The notes: generated from the sequence alone by a model not told the origin. DNA of 64,000 bases from Membranipora membranacea (GCA_914767715.1 OU612066.1:8747001-8811000); one strand, 5' to 3'. Shown: positions 1 to 13,389, numbered from the stretch's first letter. A program made the numbers and translations.

Positions 1-303
1 TACAGCTGAGATTTCTGAAATGTTGAGACTTAAAAAATAGCGAGAGCTATCCTCTCCTTTTTAACGAGATGACAACTCCTTTATCAATGGTTCTTCAGGA
101 TCACTGATGTTTGATCAACTAGTTTCAAGTCATGTCTTTATGTTTATCAATAGCTACTGATGACAAGAATCACTGTAGGATTGCCAGTATATTCGTATTT
201 TTTTTTCCAAACCAACTTTATAGCATAATTTGTTCTAGACAATATCATGTGGGCGGGGAGGCTGGGAGAGAGAAGGGTGTAAGTACTGTTTGGGTTTACT
301 GAC

Positions 304-2591
304 CGACTGATGCTCTGGTTGTGGTGATGTCATATGATTCATTGTGTTTGATTACATCCACAAGTGCATTTATTCCCTCTTCAGGAGTGAAAGACACCTC
401 ATGATGATCTGTACCGAGATGTTTGGCAACCTGAAATAGATTAATACATCCTAGATGTGGTTTATCATTATATGTTATATGTAGAGCGACAAGTGAGTGA
501 TATGTAGTTCATTGGCTGTGCAATGTTCAGAGTTCATTGTATTATGCCTAAGTAAGCAAACTTAACAATTGCATTAGATTATATACAGATATTAAGTTGC
601 ATCATTAAAAGCCAGAAAAAAAAAGGTTCTAATCAAGAAGTAAAAGACCCCTTGTTCTAATTACCTTCTTGGCTGCGATGAGATCGGGGCTGCCCGGCAT
701 ACCGATAGCAAATGTCTGAATCTTATAATCAAGATTCCACTCTTTGCTAAGTTTACAGACTAATGATGCGATAAGACTGGAGTCTAGTCCACCTGACAGT
801 AGACAACCTATTCTTCTCACTCCCATCATTCTTTTCTTAACTGCTGCTGTCAACAACTCTCGTACATTCTCCTCGACTGAACTACCTGCATCAATAACAG
901 CAGAGAATCAGGATAGTGAAAACTCCAATTAACACATCATTCCATTTCCTCATACATATCAGAGAATTCTGTGTCAGCTATGCAACAATTTCTCTTGTCA
1001 AGATATCCGTAATAAGTAAACTTAAATATTCTACTAACCATATTCTGTTACCAAAGTATCGTATCTTGGCGGAGCTCCAACACTGTGGAACTTTGATTCA
1101 CTGATAAATGTAGCCATGCCATACGAGTCCAGGCTATAGCTTTGCACATGCCCAGGAGTAAACGGCTCTATCTTCACCTCATCTTTGGCTACATCATGGG
1201 CAAGGTCTGTCAAACCTTTAGCCTCTGAGCAGACTGCCAGAAACCCACTCTCTGTTTTGAACCTATAAAAACATAGAACAGACATTGGATGATGCTCCAT
1301 GTAATAGTTGTAACACCCAGTCCACTTTGATCTATTTTTGACCAGAGAGAGGTTACATGTCCGTTATTTAAGGACAATCAATCATCCTGTCATCACTGAC
1401 AATAATCACAAGCCACCCCATTCAAGTGGCATATAAGCACCTGTGTTAGTGTTGCTATGGTGATGCCGGTGCAAGCGATGCCTTTGGCCACAATACATGA
1501 AATAAGTGTAGCGGTGTCAACCGACATCCAGTGATGGTGTCACCAATCGGTGCAGAAACACTCACGTAAAGCCTGGTCTAACACCGTAGGTATCCCTAGC
1601 TATGTGCACCTCTCCCTTCACACTGTCCAGTATAGTAAAGCAGAACACTCCATCCAAGTGCGCTGCTGCAAACTCTGCACCACCTTTTAGCAAAATGACA
1701 ACAGAAATATGAGACCTGTCTAACTTTTTCAATCTATCAAAATCAATCAGAATACAATGATTACTCTCTTGTCAGGGTTGGCACTTCAGGCTATAGTGAT
1801 AAATTTCGAGCTGGTCGGCTTCTGGGCTGGCTCTGGCTTAGGGCATGCTGCCCCCTCTCCTGACCTGTATGGCTGTGGTAGGAACTCACCTTTGGCATAC
1901 AAATGAAGGATGCACTCCCCATCTAGCTCTGTCTCATACGCAAAACCGAACTGTTTTGCTAGCTGGAATGAGAAAAGGTAAGCTATTATCATAATTCAAT
2001 AACAGCTCACTCAAACTCAGATTGTGAACCTCTCTAGAATATATGAGGACTCTCGTGGAAGGATATGCGGGTTAAACAATTGCAAGCCTGTCTCTGTCCG
2101 AAGATTGAGAAATAAGGGTGCCTTGAGGGCACGGCCGCTATATTTGGCAGGCAGGTTGGAGCACTCCTGGGTCGTTAATTGCGCCCATTAGTTGGAAGAC
2201 TGCAGCAAAATTTGAACCCAATACCTCCAGCACTTGTGTGTGAGAGGGCAGGCGCTCTAGCTAACTGAGCTACCTAATATGAGCAGAATGGGTAAGGTTG
2301 TCGTAGCATGATTTTTGAGATGGTTGATAAACTAAAACTCACCAGTTTATAGTTGTATATCTCGCCGTTGTAACAGAGCACAAGATGGGGGAAGGTATGT
2401 ACAGTGAACGGCTGCATTCCTTGCAGGTCCTCCATGATGGCGAGACGGTGGAACCCAAATGCACAGTTTTTGTAATGGTTGACATTCTGCACTCTGAACT
2501 GGTCAGGACCTCGATGTGCTATGCTCAGTGCTGACGGAATTTGCTTCGCCACATCTTGGTTGCTGCCAAATATTGCCCAAATACCGCACAT
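304..2591 (-). CDS. ASNS: Asparagine synthetase (glutamine-hydrolysing), 5' six coding exons; 3' part off the window
   Basis: Makes asparagine from aspartate, glutamine and ATP in the cytosol. Exons read on the minus strand: 2343-2591, 1890-1962, 1566-1683, 1039-1262, 665-885 and 304-430. All have GT donors and AG acceptors, and every reading phase joins, giving about 337 residues. The start ATG at 2591 gives [10 protein letters not shown], in which Cys2 is the N-terminal nucleophile of class II glutamine amidotransferases. HRGPD, YNGEIYN and RDTYGVRP follow. The synthetase domain begins with the PPi-loop motif SGGLDSS in exon 5. Exon 6 holds GTDHHEVSF and ends at TTTRASVG. Human ASNS continues about 220 residues past this point, so at least one more exon lies to the left of base 1. 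No stop or frameshift was seen in the visible part. Intron 1 contains a SINE. Identification is by motif order and is secure. Confidence 0.93.
2075..2277 (-). repeat. tRNA-derived SINE in intron 1 of ASNS
   Basis: On the minus strand from 2277 there is a polymerase III A box (TAGCTCAGTTAGCTAGAGCG) and about 50 bases later a B box (GGGTTCAAATTT). The body ends near a block reading CGGACAGAGACAGGCTTGC. The same 3' block follows a similar A box at 54640-54830, so the two are copies of one family. The 3' boundary is approximate and no target duplication was identified. Confidence 0.6.
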
Positions 2592-5500
2592 TGTTCAATC
2601 TGTTGTGTGAATTGAAATGAATCTACAAAGTGAAAACGGAATATATCAGTGGTTTGGGGAACAAGGTGCGAATATTTTACTCACCTGTTTTTTGCTGTGT
2701 TCTGGGAATGCACAGAACGTTAGCAAGTGTATGTGGTGACCACTGTTAATGGAAGCAGTTACATTTCTATAAAGTACTACTGTAAATAGGTAGAGAGAAT
2801 AAGTTCAAACTTACCAAATGATATTTAACTATAGCTTGCTATGACCACGCTCAAGTCTTTACTAATGTATGAATGAATTAATGTTAGTTTAAGCTGCCTT
2901 TAAATAGTACTGGAGAAGCGTTAGTGCCAGTATAGTTTAGGTTAACATATGAGGTGATGTAAGTAAATCAATAATATTCTATGGAATATAATAATGCTGA
3001 TGTAATTCAACTCTGTTGTTCACTGTAGTGAAAATTGTAGCATGATGAAATGCAGCAATAGCGTAAACTTTTTAGCCAATAAAACGCCGGTGCAGAGTAA
3101 CGCAGTATACGTTGCTAAGGCCATGATTTTACTTCGTGTGTGAAATGCTTTTTGTGATATTACTGGCCTCCTCTTACTGGGTGGCTGTGATTCATTACTG
3201 GTGCTACCCTGAAAGAGAAGCCCTATCGATCAGGGACTGTCAGGTTATATAAAGGTCAGGTTAATAACTTCACAAATGACCAACTTAACGAATTTGAGAA
3301 AGCAGTGCAAAAGCGTGATCATTGTATGAATATTGTACTAGTAGTGGCTGCAGGTCAGCCTTATCATGCAGCCTCTCTTTAAGTTTTGGTTGTGGCCGCG
3401 TGACAAGGCTAGCTTCAGGCTCCAATGTGCAACGGGATATTGCAATTGGATAGTTTAAATTATTTCAATGCGCTACCCGGTCTGGCCCAGGTGCTGCCTG
3501 GTTGGCTAGTATGAATATTTAACATGACACACGTGCGCTCCCTATTGTCAGGATTACGATTACTCCTTGCTTCACAAAAATAATTGTGTATTTGGTTTTG
3601 AATCAATCTTCACTCAAGACCTGTCGCCGTTCCATCGGTCACAACGTAATCATCATCAATATGATATGAATTTTCCATTATTTTGTAAAACCCTGATCAT
3701 TTTTAGGCTGTTACGGCAGGGACGTCTCCTGACCCTGTAATATATGCTGTATTCCCTGCACAATAGATGGTTGTCCCCATACCCTGGATGTACCAAGTTA
3801 TTAGCTTTAGGTCGTTGATAATACAGTGTATAAATCAAAGTTTTATAGCATCAAAGTATAAACAGGTCAAGACATAACAGTATTTTGTAATACTATATAA
3901 GTAATATAGAGAAGGATATTGATACCTGTGGTTTGGCTACATCCTGGATCTTAGGTACCTATTGTTATGAAAATTTCTGCTGAATAACGCTTTTGATGTT
4001 CAGGGTCAAGAATAATCCACAGAAACTTCCGTTTGTCCAAGAACTAGGTGTTCCCAGGATAGCGTCACTCATTTAATTTGCCATCACTGCAGTTGGCATG
4101 GCAAGGCAGGTCAGAAAACTTTCTTTCGGTGGTAGTAATGATGACTCCACACTTTTGCGCACAACACAATTTCTAGCCAGCCCAAACTTTTCACAAATTA
4201 TTCCCTTTCCAGTAAGAACACTATCATCATACTGAGAACAGGTGGGATGCATTTGGATTTGATGTTTCAGTTTTATTTGCTGATCAAAACACTGGGACAT
4301 ATGAGACCATGCACAAGCAAAACACATGGTAAAAACTGATCAAGTAAATTTGTTAAAGATAAAGTAGCACATCATTTTGCTCTCAGCAACATAGGTCGCC
4401 ACTGACAACGGTGTCAATAGTACATGTCTTGTCAGGGCAAACTTTGTACTACTTCTAAACCGATTCTCTCTACTGTGTTTTCTTGCAAAAATTCGGCTAT
4501 GAGCTTATGTGCATGTATAGTACACCCCGAACATAAAACTTATACAATGTTAATTTAATTCACTAGGTTCAAAAACGTGCTACCAATTACAGAATCATCT
4601 TACGTTATACAATGTAACCATGTGACATCTAATTAAAACCAAACCTAACTGGACCACTGTTTGCTCTCAGTTTTCAGGCTCATCTACCACACTAAGAATT
4701 TCCTAGAGCAATTCTGTAGATGGTCATAACTGACCTAGCTAAGATCTACGTTATCGTGAGATCAATTGAACATTTTTTGTTTGTATTTCTCAATCCAGGT
4801 ACACCGCCAGACAAGACAACCGAACAAATAAATTGTCATAAAATGCACACGCAATGTCCTACATTGCATCAGCTCCAAAGCCTATTGATGTAGGTTATGA
4901 TGTTATTAGAAGGTTAAGGTGTTAAGCCTGCCAAGTTTCTCTTCCACCCATCATAATAATTCAATCAAAGTCCCGCATATTTATCTGATGTACCAGCATG
5001 CCCTAGTACACGGCTAGTGTCGTTCTGTCACCACATCAATAGTACTTCGGTATCGTCAGAAAAACTGGATGATGAAATGTTTGATTCAAAATCCTGTTCC
5101 TTCCTATGTTGAAGAATTCAGTTTTTTTTATAGAATATGGCAACAGGAGGCAAGAGCAAGCCACATATTGAAGCTGAGTCTGATGGAGATGACAACAAAT
5201 TAAGATGAGATTTTGCTCCTTTTTTACCCGAAGCAGTGCTGGGATACTACATGATGGCCATTATATAATAAATGCAAACATCTTTAATGGATATAAATTC
5301 AATATCTACGCACAGACTAGATCATTTGATAATAAGGCCGCTAGTAAAAGGGAATGTTCTTTTGGGTGAAACTTTTGGACAGCCTCCTTGGCATGATATC
5401 AGAATATCTCGTGATATTTGAATATCACAACATTGGGTAAATGGTTGCGGGTTCTTGGTAGTAAGATTCTTTAGTTTGACATGACGAGCTACATGCTGAA

Positions 5501-5865
5501 CATGCCCTAGAGGAGACATTTTGCACATGCATTGACATGGCTAAATTAAAGGCTAGCTAACATTTACTCATCCTCATTGTTATTGTCGCTCCTGAGCTCC
5601 TCCAAGGTATAACTTTATCATAATTCCAAGTTCCCACGCAAGTTTATATCATCAAAAAGAGATAAATAAAAATAAATAAGCGGATGTTCCTGTTTTATGT
5701 TCATGCAGTAGTAGCAACAATGTTTTTTTAAAATTTGTATTACAGCCACTAAAACGACGATACTAATAGTTATTATTATTATTATCATTGGATTTTCATC
5801 TTGCTTGATCTCGATATCTTGGCTTATCGATAATAATTTCTTAAGCAAAATCAGTAGATACACCT

Positions 5866-5945
5866 ACCCTTATCACGCGGCTACTTTTTTGTTTTGTTGG
5901 TAACAAAACAAAACAAAAATGTAGCCACATAACCAGGCTAAACAC
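5866..5945. repeat. Palindromic MITE-like repeat, copy 1
   Basis: An imperfect inverted repeat. The left arm reads CGCGGCTACTTTTTTGTTTT and the right arm is its near complement ending in TGTAGCCACATAACCAGGCT. Similar units occur at 7015-7110 and 35725-35785, each with an outer AGCCTT(G/A)TC-type end followed by GGC(T/C)AC and a T/A-rich core around GTTTTG. This suggests a small non-autonomous family; class and target duplication are not determined. Confidence 0.45.
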
Positions 5946-7014
5946 TGGGTAATGGGAATGTGGATGATAATAAAATGATACTACCATGAATCAAGGCAGC
6001 CCCTGAGCACAGAATAAGGCATTGGGACGGAGTTACCTGTTGCCTATATGAGTATATAACACAAGCTACTTTTGAGTACACGTATTGCGAAAGTCTTGTG
6101 GTCTGTAATTAGAACTGGTCATCCTTTTTCTGTTCTTCAATTTCAAGATAACTGGTCCTCTCCGAACAAAGATATTAATGCAGCCCCATCCTTTCTATGT
6201 AACTGTTTTTAGTCATCACTCCTCTTTTTTTATGGGCAGTATTTGCCAATCCATATTTTTTCTCTTTCGACCTTCTATCAATATCAGGTTGGGTAGTCTC
6301 CAGTGGTACAAACGCAAAGATAAATATATCAATCGAACCAGTGCCAAAAACTTCTGCATTGGCCAATTGTTTTGGATAACAGCAAAAATCTTCAGCTAGA
6401 GTACAGATACTTGGCTGTAAAAATACTATAACTATAATACCTCATGTCCATGAAGCTAGAAGTGGCCTAATTGTAAAGTGTATGTACTTGTGACCTTTGA
6501 GCTGCAGGATTAACTCCTGGTGCTGGCAGTCAGTTCGATACGGAACGGGACTCAAAATACTGAGGGTTGACTTTGTGTTTGCCAACCCCACTTAAAATAA
6601 AATCAACCCTTTTCTGCCTTTTGATATGATCAGTAATGGGATCTTTGGTACGTACAGTTATAGGGTGAGGTGTGAGCAATATGGGTCCTAGCAGCTGTAC
6701 TAGAGAGGGGATAACTCTCTCCAAATTGAAGGTGACGAATAGGTCCGAAAAATGACCTTGAATTTTTCACCCTCGCTAATAGATTGACCACAACCTTTTG
6801 TGTTTTATTAATAATTTCTATTCGTGATACAATCTGGCAATATCTGTTTGGAATGGAGGGAATAAATCACTAGCAGGGAGACCTGACTAACCCAACATCT
6901 GATGTGAGGTACATCTAGAGACAAAAGGTTGGCAACTTACACATACGTGTAATATCTACAGATATTAGCTAACAGTAGGATGAAAAAATTGCTGCCGCTA
7001 TTCAATACCAGCAT

Positions 7015-7110
7015 ATCCTAGGCTTGTCACACAGCTTCTTTTTTTTGTTTTGTTCTGTTTTACCTCGCAAACAAAAAATAGTAGCCGCGACAAGGCTAAG
7101 CATAGCCTTT
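7015..7110. repeat. Palindromic MITE-like repeat, copy 2
   Basis: Shares the outer block GTAGCCGCGACAAGGCTAA and the T-rich GTTTTG core with the unit at 5866-5945. Arms are diverged. The call rests on similarity to the other copies. Confidence 0.4.
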
Positions 7111-9851
7111 TATAATTACTCACACAATAATTGGTAATTGTTATGTAACAATGACACTTAAAATAAATTAAAATTTTCTGCATAAAGCCAGCAATACTGG
7201 CAGCGGGATCAGCAGCAGTGTCACAGTGAAGAGTAAGTCGTTCAGGGATTACATGACAAGTCAGATGGAATGTCTCACTCAGTGAGCATGATCAAAAACA
7301 TATGTTTAGCAACTAAGCAACAGCAATTGAAGAGGTATGGCAAATGGACTAAAATATGGCATGTCTGAAATAATTAAACTAAGGCATTTTCAGGTGCAAC
7401 CATTACCTACTTGATGAGGTCATATGAGAGCAGTTTGCTTCTCTAGTACTCCTCTCACCTCTCCAACAATCACAGGGTTCAATATATCATAGTCTTCATC
7501 GATGGCCTCATTGCGACATATCAAAGCAGTTTACTGATTTTTCTACTTTCTATTACCTAATATTATGGATAACTTCTCTTTGCTGCTTGGTGATGTAGAA
7601 AAATGTGCACAGATTAGCTGAATAGCATGCCGTACAGCTGATGTGTCCTAGATCAAGTGTGATCTAATTTGACTTCATCTGGAGTTTGGCTGCCGGCAAA
7701 TGGCCAGCAGCTCACCAGTAGAATGTGAACAATCGGAAAGAGAGCAAGTTTGATCAAACTGATCTATGACCTATCAGCTAGATGGCATGCTATTCAGGTT
7801 ATGTACAAACTCTTATTCGCTTCATACACACTGTCACAGATCACAGCACTGCTTGTAATAAAATAACTAGTCACTGCCAAGGGAGAGGAGTAGAAGATGG
7901 GCCTCATACCTCTTAAATCATTTTTATGGCAAAAAATTGTTTGATAGTGTTGCTTAGGGTCGGCGAAAGGTTTTAATAGATTTGTATGGTAAACTGCCTT
8001 TATTTAATTACAACACATCTGACGATGAAAGATTCAGTTCAGTGATGTAAGCTTATTATGCAATAAATTGAGTAAAGGTTAACACTGCAGAAGGAAATAC
8101 ATGAAATGATGTCCCTCGAAATATCGCTCTATAAAAGTGAGATTTTGTGGCATTTCATTGCTAAAACGCGGAACAGGTGATTGATAATATGGTGCTTCAA
8201 AGTCATAATTGCAGCTGTTGAAACCCTAACATTCGATGATTTAAAACTCCAAATAAAACAGTGCCATATCCAGAACGCTAAACTTTAGAAATGGGTGAGG
8301 GCCAACTGGTCACGAAACCATTCTCTAATTTTTAAATGAACCATCTCGATGATGCCATTTATTCAGAACTTATTATCAAATTATATTCCTTTTTCTTTTT
8401 CTTCTATTAGATGTTAAAATCATTATCAGTCTTTGTTATACAATTTCTATCCTCGACCGCATGGGATTAATCTTTATGATCAGACTGCAAATTTTCAATT
8501 ACCAAATTAACTATAAACTCAAATCACATACATGAAAAGCTGTATCTTCTTTCTTCTTTTGGCACATGTATAAAACTATTTTTTTCTCAAAAATGAGAAT
8601 GATACCAATAATTGTAGAAAATAAAAATCCTTCTGTAGATTTTGAAGATTCTACCTTCTAGATGCCATTACATGTAACCAAACATTTTGATAATTTGAAA
8701 AATTATGCATGCGAGCATGCTTTTTAAATTTTTATTTCACTTCACGCTAATTTTGGTTGTCAGCTAAGGTTCAAAGAGAGCACACAACACCAGATCGAAT
8801 CTTTTATGTCCAAGAGAGCAACTGGCTGCCGAGGGACAACAGTCATCGCGCACCACTGGTGTCAACCTGGAATGTATACTGTAACGCATGAGGAGGTAAA
8901 GGAGCATCCTTACTTACCTTTTATAACTATTTCACCTGTAACTCATCCGTCTTTATGTTCATCCATAAAATCTGCAGGACTCAAGGGAATATATCATCTC
9001 AATGGATCTTTTTGAAATATTGAGTATGCCATGAAAGAGTAATTGACCTAAGGGGGGGGGGGGGGTATTACAACATTACATACTATACTCAAGTTTTATT
9101 TTGGAATCGGGATTTGCTTTCCCTTGAGCTGGTGATTTTAATTTTAGCAACACTAAAATTCAGGGAAATCTGATCAAGCTTTATTGAACTACAACGTACT
9201 AGATCGTTGAAAGATTCAATGTGGTAAATGTTTTATGAAAAGAGGTCATATTATGCAAAAGGTCAAAACCTCTTGCCCGTCAAATACCTTGTCATACACT
9301 TTGATCGAAAATTGACGTGTTCCCACCATTTTATCAAAAATTGATAATGCTTTGGGTCTGTAGTTGAGCAAAAGGGAGGATATGAGGCCTATGACCTACC
9401 CAACTGCAATAAGTCTTACCCATTCTGTATTCCTTCACAGGATCATCGGAGTTAAAAAGATCAGCACTGCTGATGTCTGCAACGGGAGCCTTTAAAATTA
9501 CCTGACCTTAGCTCTAGATATCATCCCGGATAAAACTCCCCTTGAATTTCAGACCTCAATTGCAAACATGGTCCATGTATGTGTGACGGCACTTAACCTC
9601 TATGCTGCACACTGAGCGGTTACTAGGGCAAGTTGACGAGACTTTTAATTGCACACCAGCATCTTTATTGCTCTTTCAAACAACACACACTAAACTGTGT
9701 AAAAACTCATATTTCTTATCTCTTATATAGTATTACCAAAAGGGTGTGAAAATAGGATATCATTTATTATGATATCAGTGAATTGCAAAAACTAGGGAAC
9801 AGCAAAGTGATAATTAATTGGCTCACACTCATCAAGACGGGCAAAGCGTAA

Positions 9852-10200
9852 TCACACACACCAGGACACAGCCCATTATTTGGTCACATTGTTTTTCTTG
9901 TACAACCGGTTGTACAATCGGTTCTTCCCACCGGATGGATATGGTGTTCCAGACTGTAGCTTCGAGTGTCTTGATGATAATTTGCTTTGTGTTTATTTTG
10001 TTAATACTTATTTCATAGTCACACACACCAGGACACAGCCCATTATTTGGTCATTGTGATTATAATAAGTTTCTATTAAAATGTCATGATTTCTGCCACT
10101 GGAAGTTAATAGGAAATGATTATTATTATGGCATTTCCAGCGACAGCCAAAACGGTCACTGTATGTCCTGATACATAACAGGTGATTGCAAGTCAGGACA
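9852..10200. repeat. Cluster of 35-bp direct repeats, a perfect 20-bp palindrome and a dispersed repeat
   Basis: A 35-base segment beginning TCACACACACCAGGACACAG occurs at 9852-9886 and again at 10019-10053. Between them, 9898-9917 is a perfect palindrome, TTGTACAACCGGTTGTACAA. Bases 10126-10198 match, in reverse complement, about 70 bases at 20507-20580 inside the left LTR of the BEL element, so this is a dispersed repeat. Confidence 0.6.
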
Positions 10201-10697
10201 GGTATTGGTAAGTTAAAAAAATTTGGATCCTCACAAAGCAGTGTAACACCAGAATTGACAACTTCAGTCAAACATTACAATCTACTACAATATGAATATA
10301 GGTCTACTCTACTGCCAAGCCCGCATCTCTCACGATGTTTGATTCCTCTCCCAACATTTTGTTATGCTAGGAAGGACAGTCAAACTTTGCAAGGAACCCT
10401 GGTTTTACAGTAGAACTACACAATCGATTGCTGGTAAATATTAATTTTTGGTACTATACTAAGATTGCTTAGATTGATAGACTATTTACACAGTTGGCTC
10501 TACTCTAATGTATGGTATCATGCATGCATACAACTGACGCACTGGCATTATGACAATGAGTTTAATCAGCTTTTATTAATCTTCATGGAGTTATAATCCT
10601 TTTTCACATGCTAAGATAGCACTGATTTTAATTTCCCTATTTTTTGCAGCGATATCAAGAGAGACATTTTTAATCGACCTAAATTATAGTCAGCCCA

Positions 10698-10800
10698 ATT
10701 TGGGGCTTGAGATTCAAACCACAAACCCCGGTTGCCATACCTTACTTCTAACGTTAGAAGTAAGTTATGGTAACCGGGGTTTGGGGTTTGAATTCCAATC
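10698..10800. repeat. Long imperfect palindrome upstream of the asteroid-like exon
   Basis: Arms of about 45 bases meet at AACGTT near 10750. The left arm contains CAAACCCCGGTTGCCATACC and the right arm contains its near complement GGTAACCGGGGTTTG. It ends about 70 bases before the acceptor of the exon at 10873. Related sequence lies upstream of the exon fragment at 25.84 kb, so the palindrome seems to be part of the duplicated unit. Confidence 0.6.
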
Positions 10801-10872
10801 TAAATACCTGGTGTTTGATCCGGAAGATTCAAAGGCCTTTACCATGCATTTTATATGGAGATTTTGTTGCAG

Positions 10873-11213
10873 ATTGAAGATATCTATTCTAAAAGTGCGT
10901 GGAGATGCTCACAGAACATCAGGATTCTCACTTATATGATATTATCAGCGTCTTCTCCGAATCAGCCCAATATCTCGGTGATAGAATATGACAGGGGGAT
11001 CAAAGATCCTGTTACTTACAATTTAGTGGTTCAAAAACCTGAGTTGAATCATGCACTTTCAGACATCGACAAACTGCGAAAGGAACAGAGACTTGAAATC
11101 TTTTGTGAACATCTCGGAGTGTCTTTGTCCTCAGAAGATACCACCGAAGAGCAAATATTGACAGCCGTGGTAGCTTACTGGGTTGACAATGCTGATCCTG
11201 GTGTTTTTAGAAG
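10873..11213 (+). CDS. Single intact exon of a second asteroid-family (XPG-like) gene
   Basis: This matches exon 5 of the complete asteroid-like gene at 51653-57165. It begins after a TTGTTGCAG acceptor, ends at an AG|GTAAGT donor and is exactly 341 bases long, the same length as that exon and in the same phase. It encodes IEDIYSKSAWRCSQNIR, against VEDLGEVSTWRCSQSIR in the complete gene, then a Asp/Glu-rich segment ending in YWVDNADPG (FWMNKGNPQ in the other). Protein similarity is modest, yet the frame is free of stops and both splice sites are good. No flanking asteroid exons were found between 2.6 and 11.5 kb. It may be a relic still open by chance, an exon of a gene broken by transposons, or a real exon whose partners lie outside the window. 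Confidence 0.55.
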
Positions 11214-11534
11214 GTAAGTAGTATCCTTGATGGATAAGACAAGGAATTGGGCATTAAGAATTACTCTTTCCAAAGAGAATTGCAGCATAATTTTGTTGTA
11301 TGAGGCGTGAAACTGTGCTTGATATAACAAAGTAAATGTGAAAATTTCCGGATAAGTTTGCTGTCATCAGAAACAGTCATAGCTATAAAAGATTATATGG
11401 TTTTCTGATAGTATTCCCAAGCCTATGGTTCAACCTTTATGTTCCACTCCTATCAGTTTTTGACCGTCAACTCATATTTTATCCTACCAGGTGAGAGTAA
11501 GGGACAAAGTTGCTAAAAACTATGGAACATTTTA

Positions 11535-12456
11535 TTGTCAAACAGATGCGACCAGTTTCAATCCAGCCTATCCAGTTTGCATATACACATGGAAAAGGAT
11601 GTCAGTTTTATCACTGAAGCTGCCCTGAGACTGGATAAGAAACAAATCAAAGGTATTCACACACTTCTCATCGACTACAGTAAAGCCTTTGATGACGCGG
11701 TTTCTAATATTCTCATTAACAAACTGTATACCAAGAGACTAGGAGATACCAAAATCAAACTAATCCAGAGCTTCCTAACGGACAGAGCAGCCTCAGTGGT
11801 GATAAGAATAAAATAAAATAAAATCTAATGAGCGACCTGTGAACATCGGAGTGCCGCAAGGAAGCCTCCTGAGTCCTGTCCTATGGAATCTCTTTGTTGA
11901 TGACATGCCAGAAGATTCAGCTAGTGTTATGAATTATGCAGATGAAAGCACAGCATACTGTGATATAACAGCCAACAATACCTCAACGCTACAAGCCACA
12001 GCTAATGACATCTCAACTTGGAGTGAGAGTAATCTCCTCTCCATGAATGTAAAGAAGACCAAAACCATGATTCAAAATCTCAGAAGTGCTCCACAATCAC
12101 GATCAAAGATGAGAACATCGAAAGTCTCCACCTTCAGACTGCTCGATGTAATTTTAGACTGCCATCAATCCTTCTCTCACCATGTTGACAACCTTGTGGA
12201 GAATGCAGATCTAAGCGCCATGGTCTGACCAAACTAAAATGCTACGGAGTATCGGAACCTAGTTTACTGCATGCCTACAAAGCCAACATAACATCTGTAG
12301 CAACATACGCAGCACCTGCATGGTTCCCTTACAGAACCAGTCACAGCATCAAACAACTTGAGACAATACAATCGCTCGCCCTCAAAATCATCTAACCATA
12401 CTGTGAAAGCTATGACCAAAGATGTAAGTCTGCTGGCACTGAGAATCTCTGTGACC
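11535..12456 (+). pseudogene. Non-LTR retrotransposon reverse transcriptase, N-terminal part of a split relic
   Basis: Frames here encode the middle of a LINE reverse transcriptase: motif A as HTLLIDYSKAFDDAV, then IGVPQGSLLSPVLWNLFVDD (motif B region), and a degenerate motif C with NYADES where F/YADD is expected. Further on are LLHAYKANITSVATYAAPAW and LETIQSLALKII. A frameshift lies in an A-rich stretch near 11815, another near 12218, and an in-frame stop at about 12395, so the copy is dead. It is cut at 12456 by the foldback transposon and resumes in the same frame at 15349. Clade is probably CR1/Jockey-like by motif wording; no endonuclease domain is visible upstream. Confidence 0.85.
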
Positions 12457-12740
12457 GGTATCCAGACAAAATCCCGCAGCCAGAATCCCAAAACCAAAAA
12501 TCCCAATGGACAAAGTCCCGCAACCAAAGTCCCATAGCCAAAGTGCCAGAGTACAAAGTCCCAAAGACCAAAACACCAGAGCCCAAAGTCCCAAAGACCA
12601 AAGTCCCGCAGCCAAAGTCCAGCGGCCAAAGTCCCAATGACCAAAGTACCAATGACCAAAGTACCAATGACCAAAGTCCCAAAGACCAAAGTCCCAAAGT
12701 CTCGGGGCCGCAATCCCGCAGCCAAAGTCTCAATGCAAAA
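12457..12740 (+). repeat. Left 15-bp tandem-repeat arm of the foldback element
   Basis: Irregular copies of a 15-base unit such as ACCAAAGTACCAATG and CCAAAGTCCCGCAGC. Units are most regular at 12630-12700. The arm is inverted relative to 15118-15340. Confidence 0.9.
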
Positions 12741-13389
12741 AGAATATAAATTTTGATTTCGAATATCAATTTGTTTTCCATATTAAAAAACATTTTACAT
12801 AACATTTTAAGCAAGTTTTGTCTTCAATTATATTCTGATAATACACTTTCATAGTAGTTTTATATCATGCTCTCATTGTCTGTAGTATGTTTTCATTCAG
12901 GGTCAAAATTCGGCTAGTTACTGGATGCATAAGGATAAATCATATGTCTACTCTACTCTAGTGGTTGAAAAGTATCAATAATAATGTTCTATCTAAGACC
13001 GTTGCCCCTTCATAGACTTCCAAACCAAAATATTTTATATTCCATCCTTAAAAGTATATTCTTGGCGTCGCCCTTTCACTATGGAGGGGGTATAACTCCA
13101 CTACTCAGCTAGGAGAAGCTGAAAACTGTCCTGCTTGACGATATAAACTTTAAATTGATCAGTTAACTATTTGCTGATGAAATTACTCATCTGGAACCCG
13201 GACATGTAAAGTTTGGTTGAAGCTGAAACCTGTTTTAGACTTGGAACCCTAGCTCACTGAATCGGAACCTGGCTTGGACTTGTGACTTAATGGACTAGCT
13301 CTGCACTGTACCTTAGAATCCTCTCATATATCGCGGCCTCTCAAGCCATGGAGAATATAGTCACTATAGTCGGAAGGCAGAGGAAAGAG

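Larger units (their letters stand above)
2592..10697. other. Eight kilobases with no supportable gene
   Basis: Open frames here are short (mostly 60-90 codons), lack recognisable motifs and are not bounded by convincing splice patterns in series. The stretch holds small palindromic repeats (5866-5945, 7015-7110), a run of 14 G at 9052-9065 and repeats at 9852-10200. The first few hundred bases probably include the ASNS promoter, which reads leftward, but no clear TATA or Inr can be assigned. Confidence 0.5.

Noticed and set aside
4073-4327. 84-codon minus-strand frame with several cysteines
   Set aside because: No recognisable domain, no splice partners, low-complexity surroundings.
12264-12814. 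Open frames of 75-153 codons with GTLVIGTLVIG- or KVPKTKTPEPKV-type repeats
   Set aside because: They follow from the 15-bp tandem unit of the foldback arm (five codons per unit) and have no independent coding evidence.
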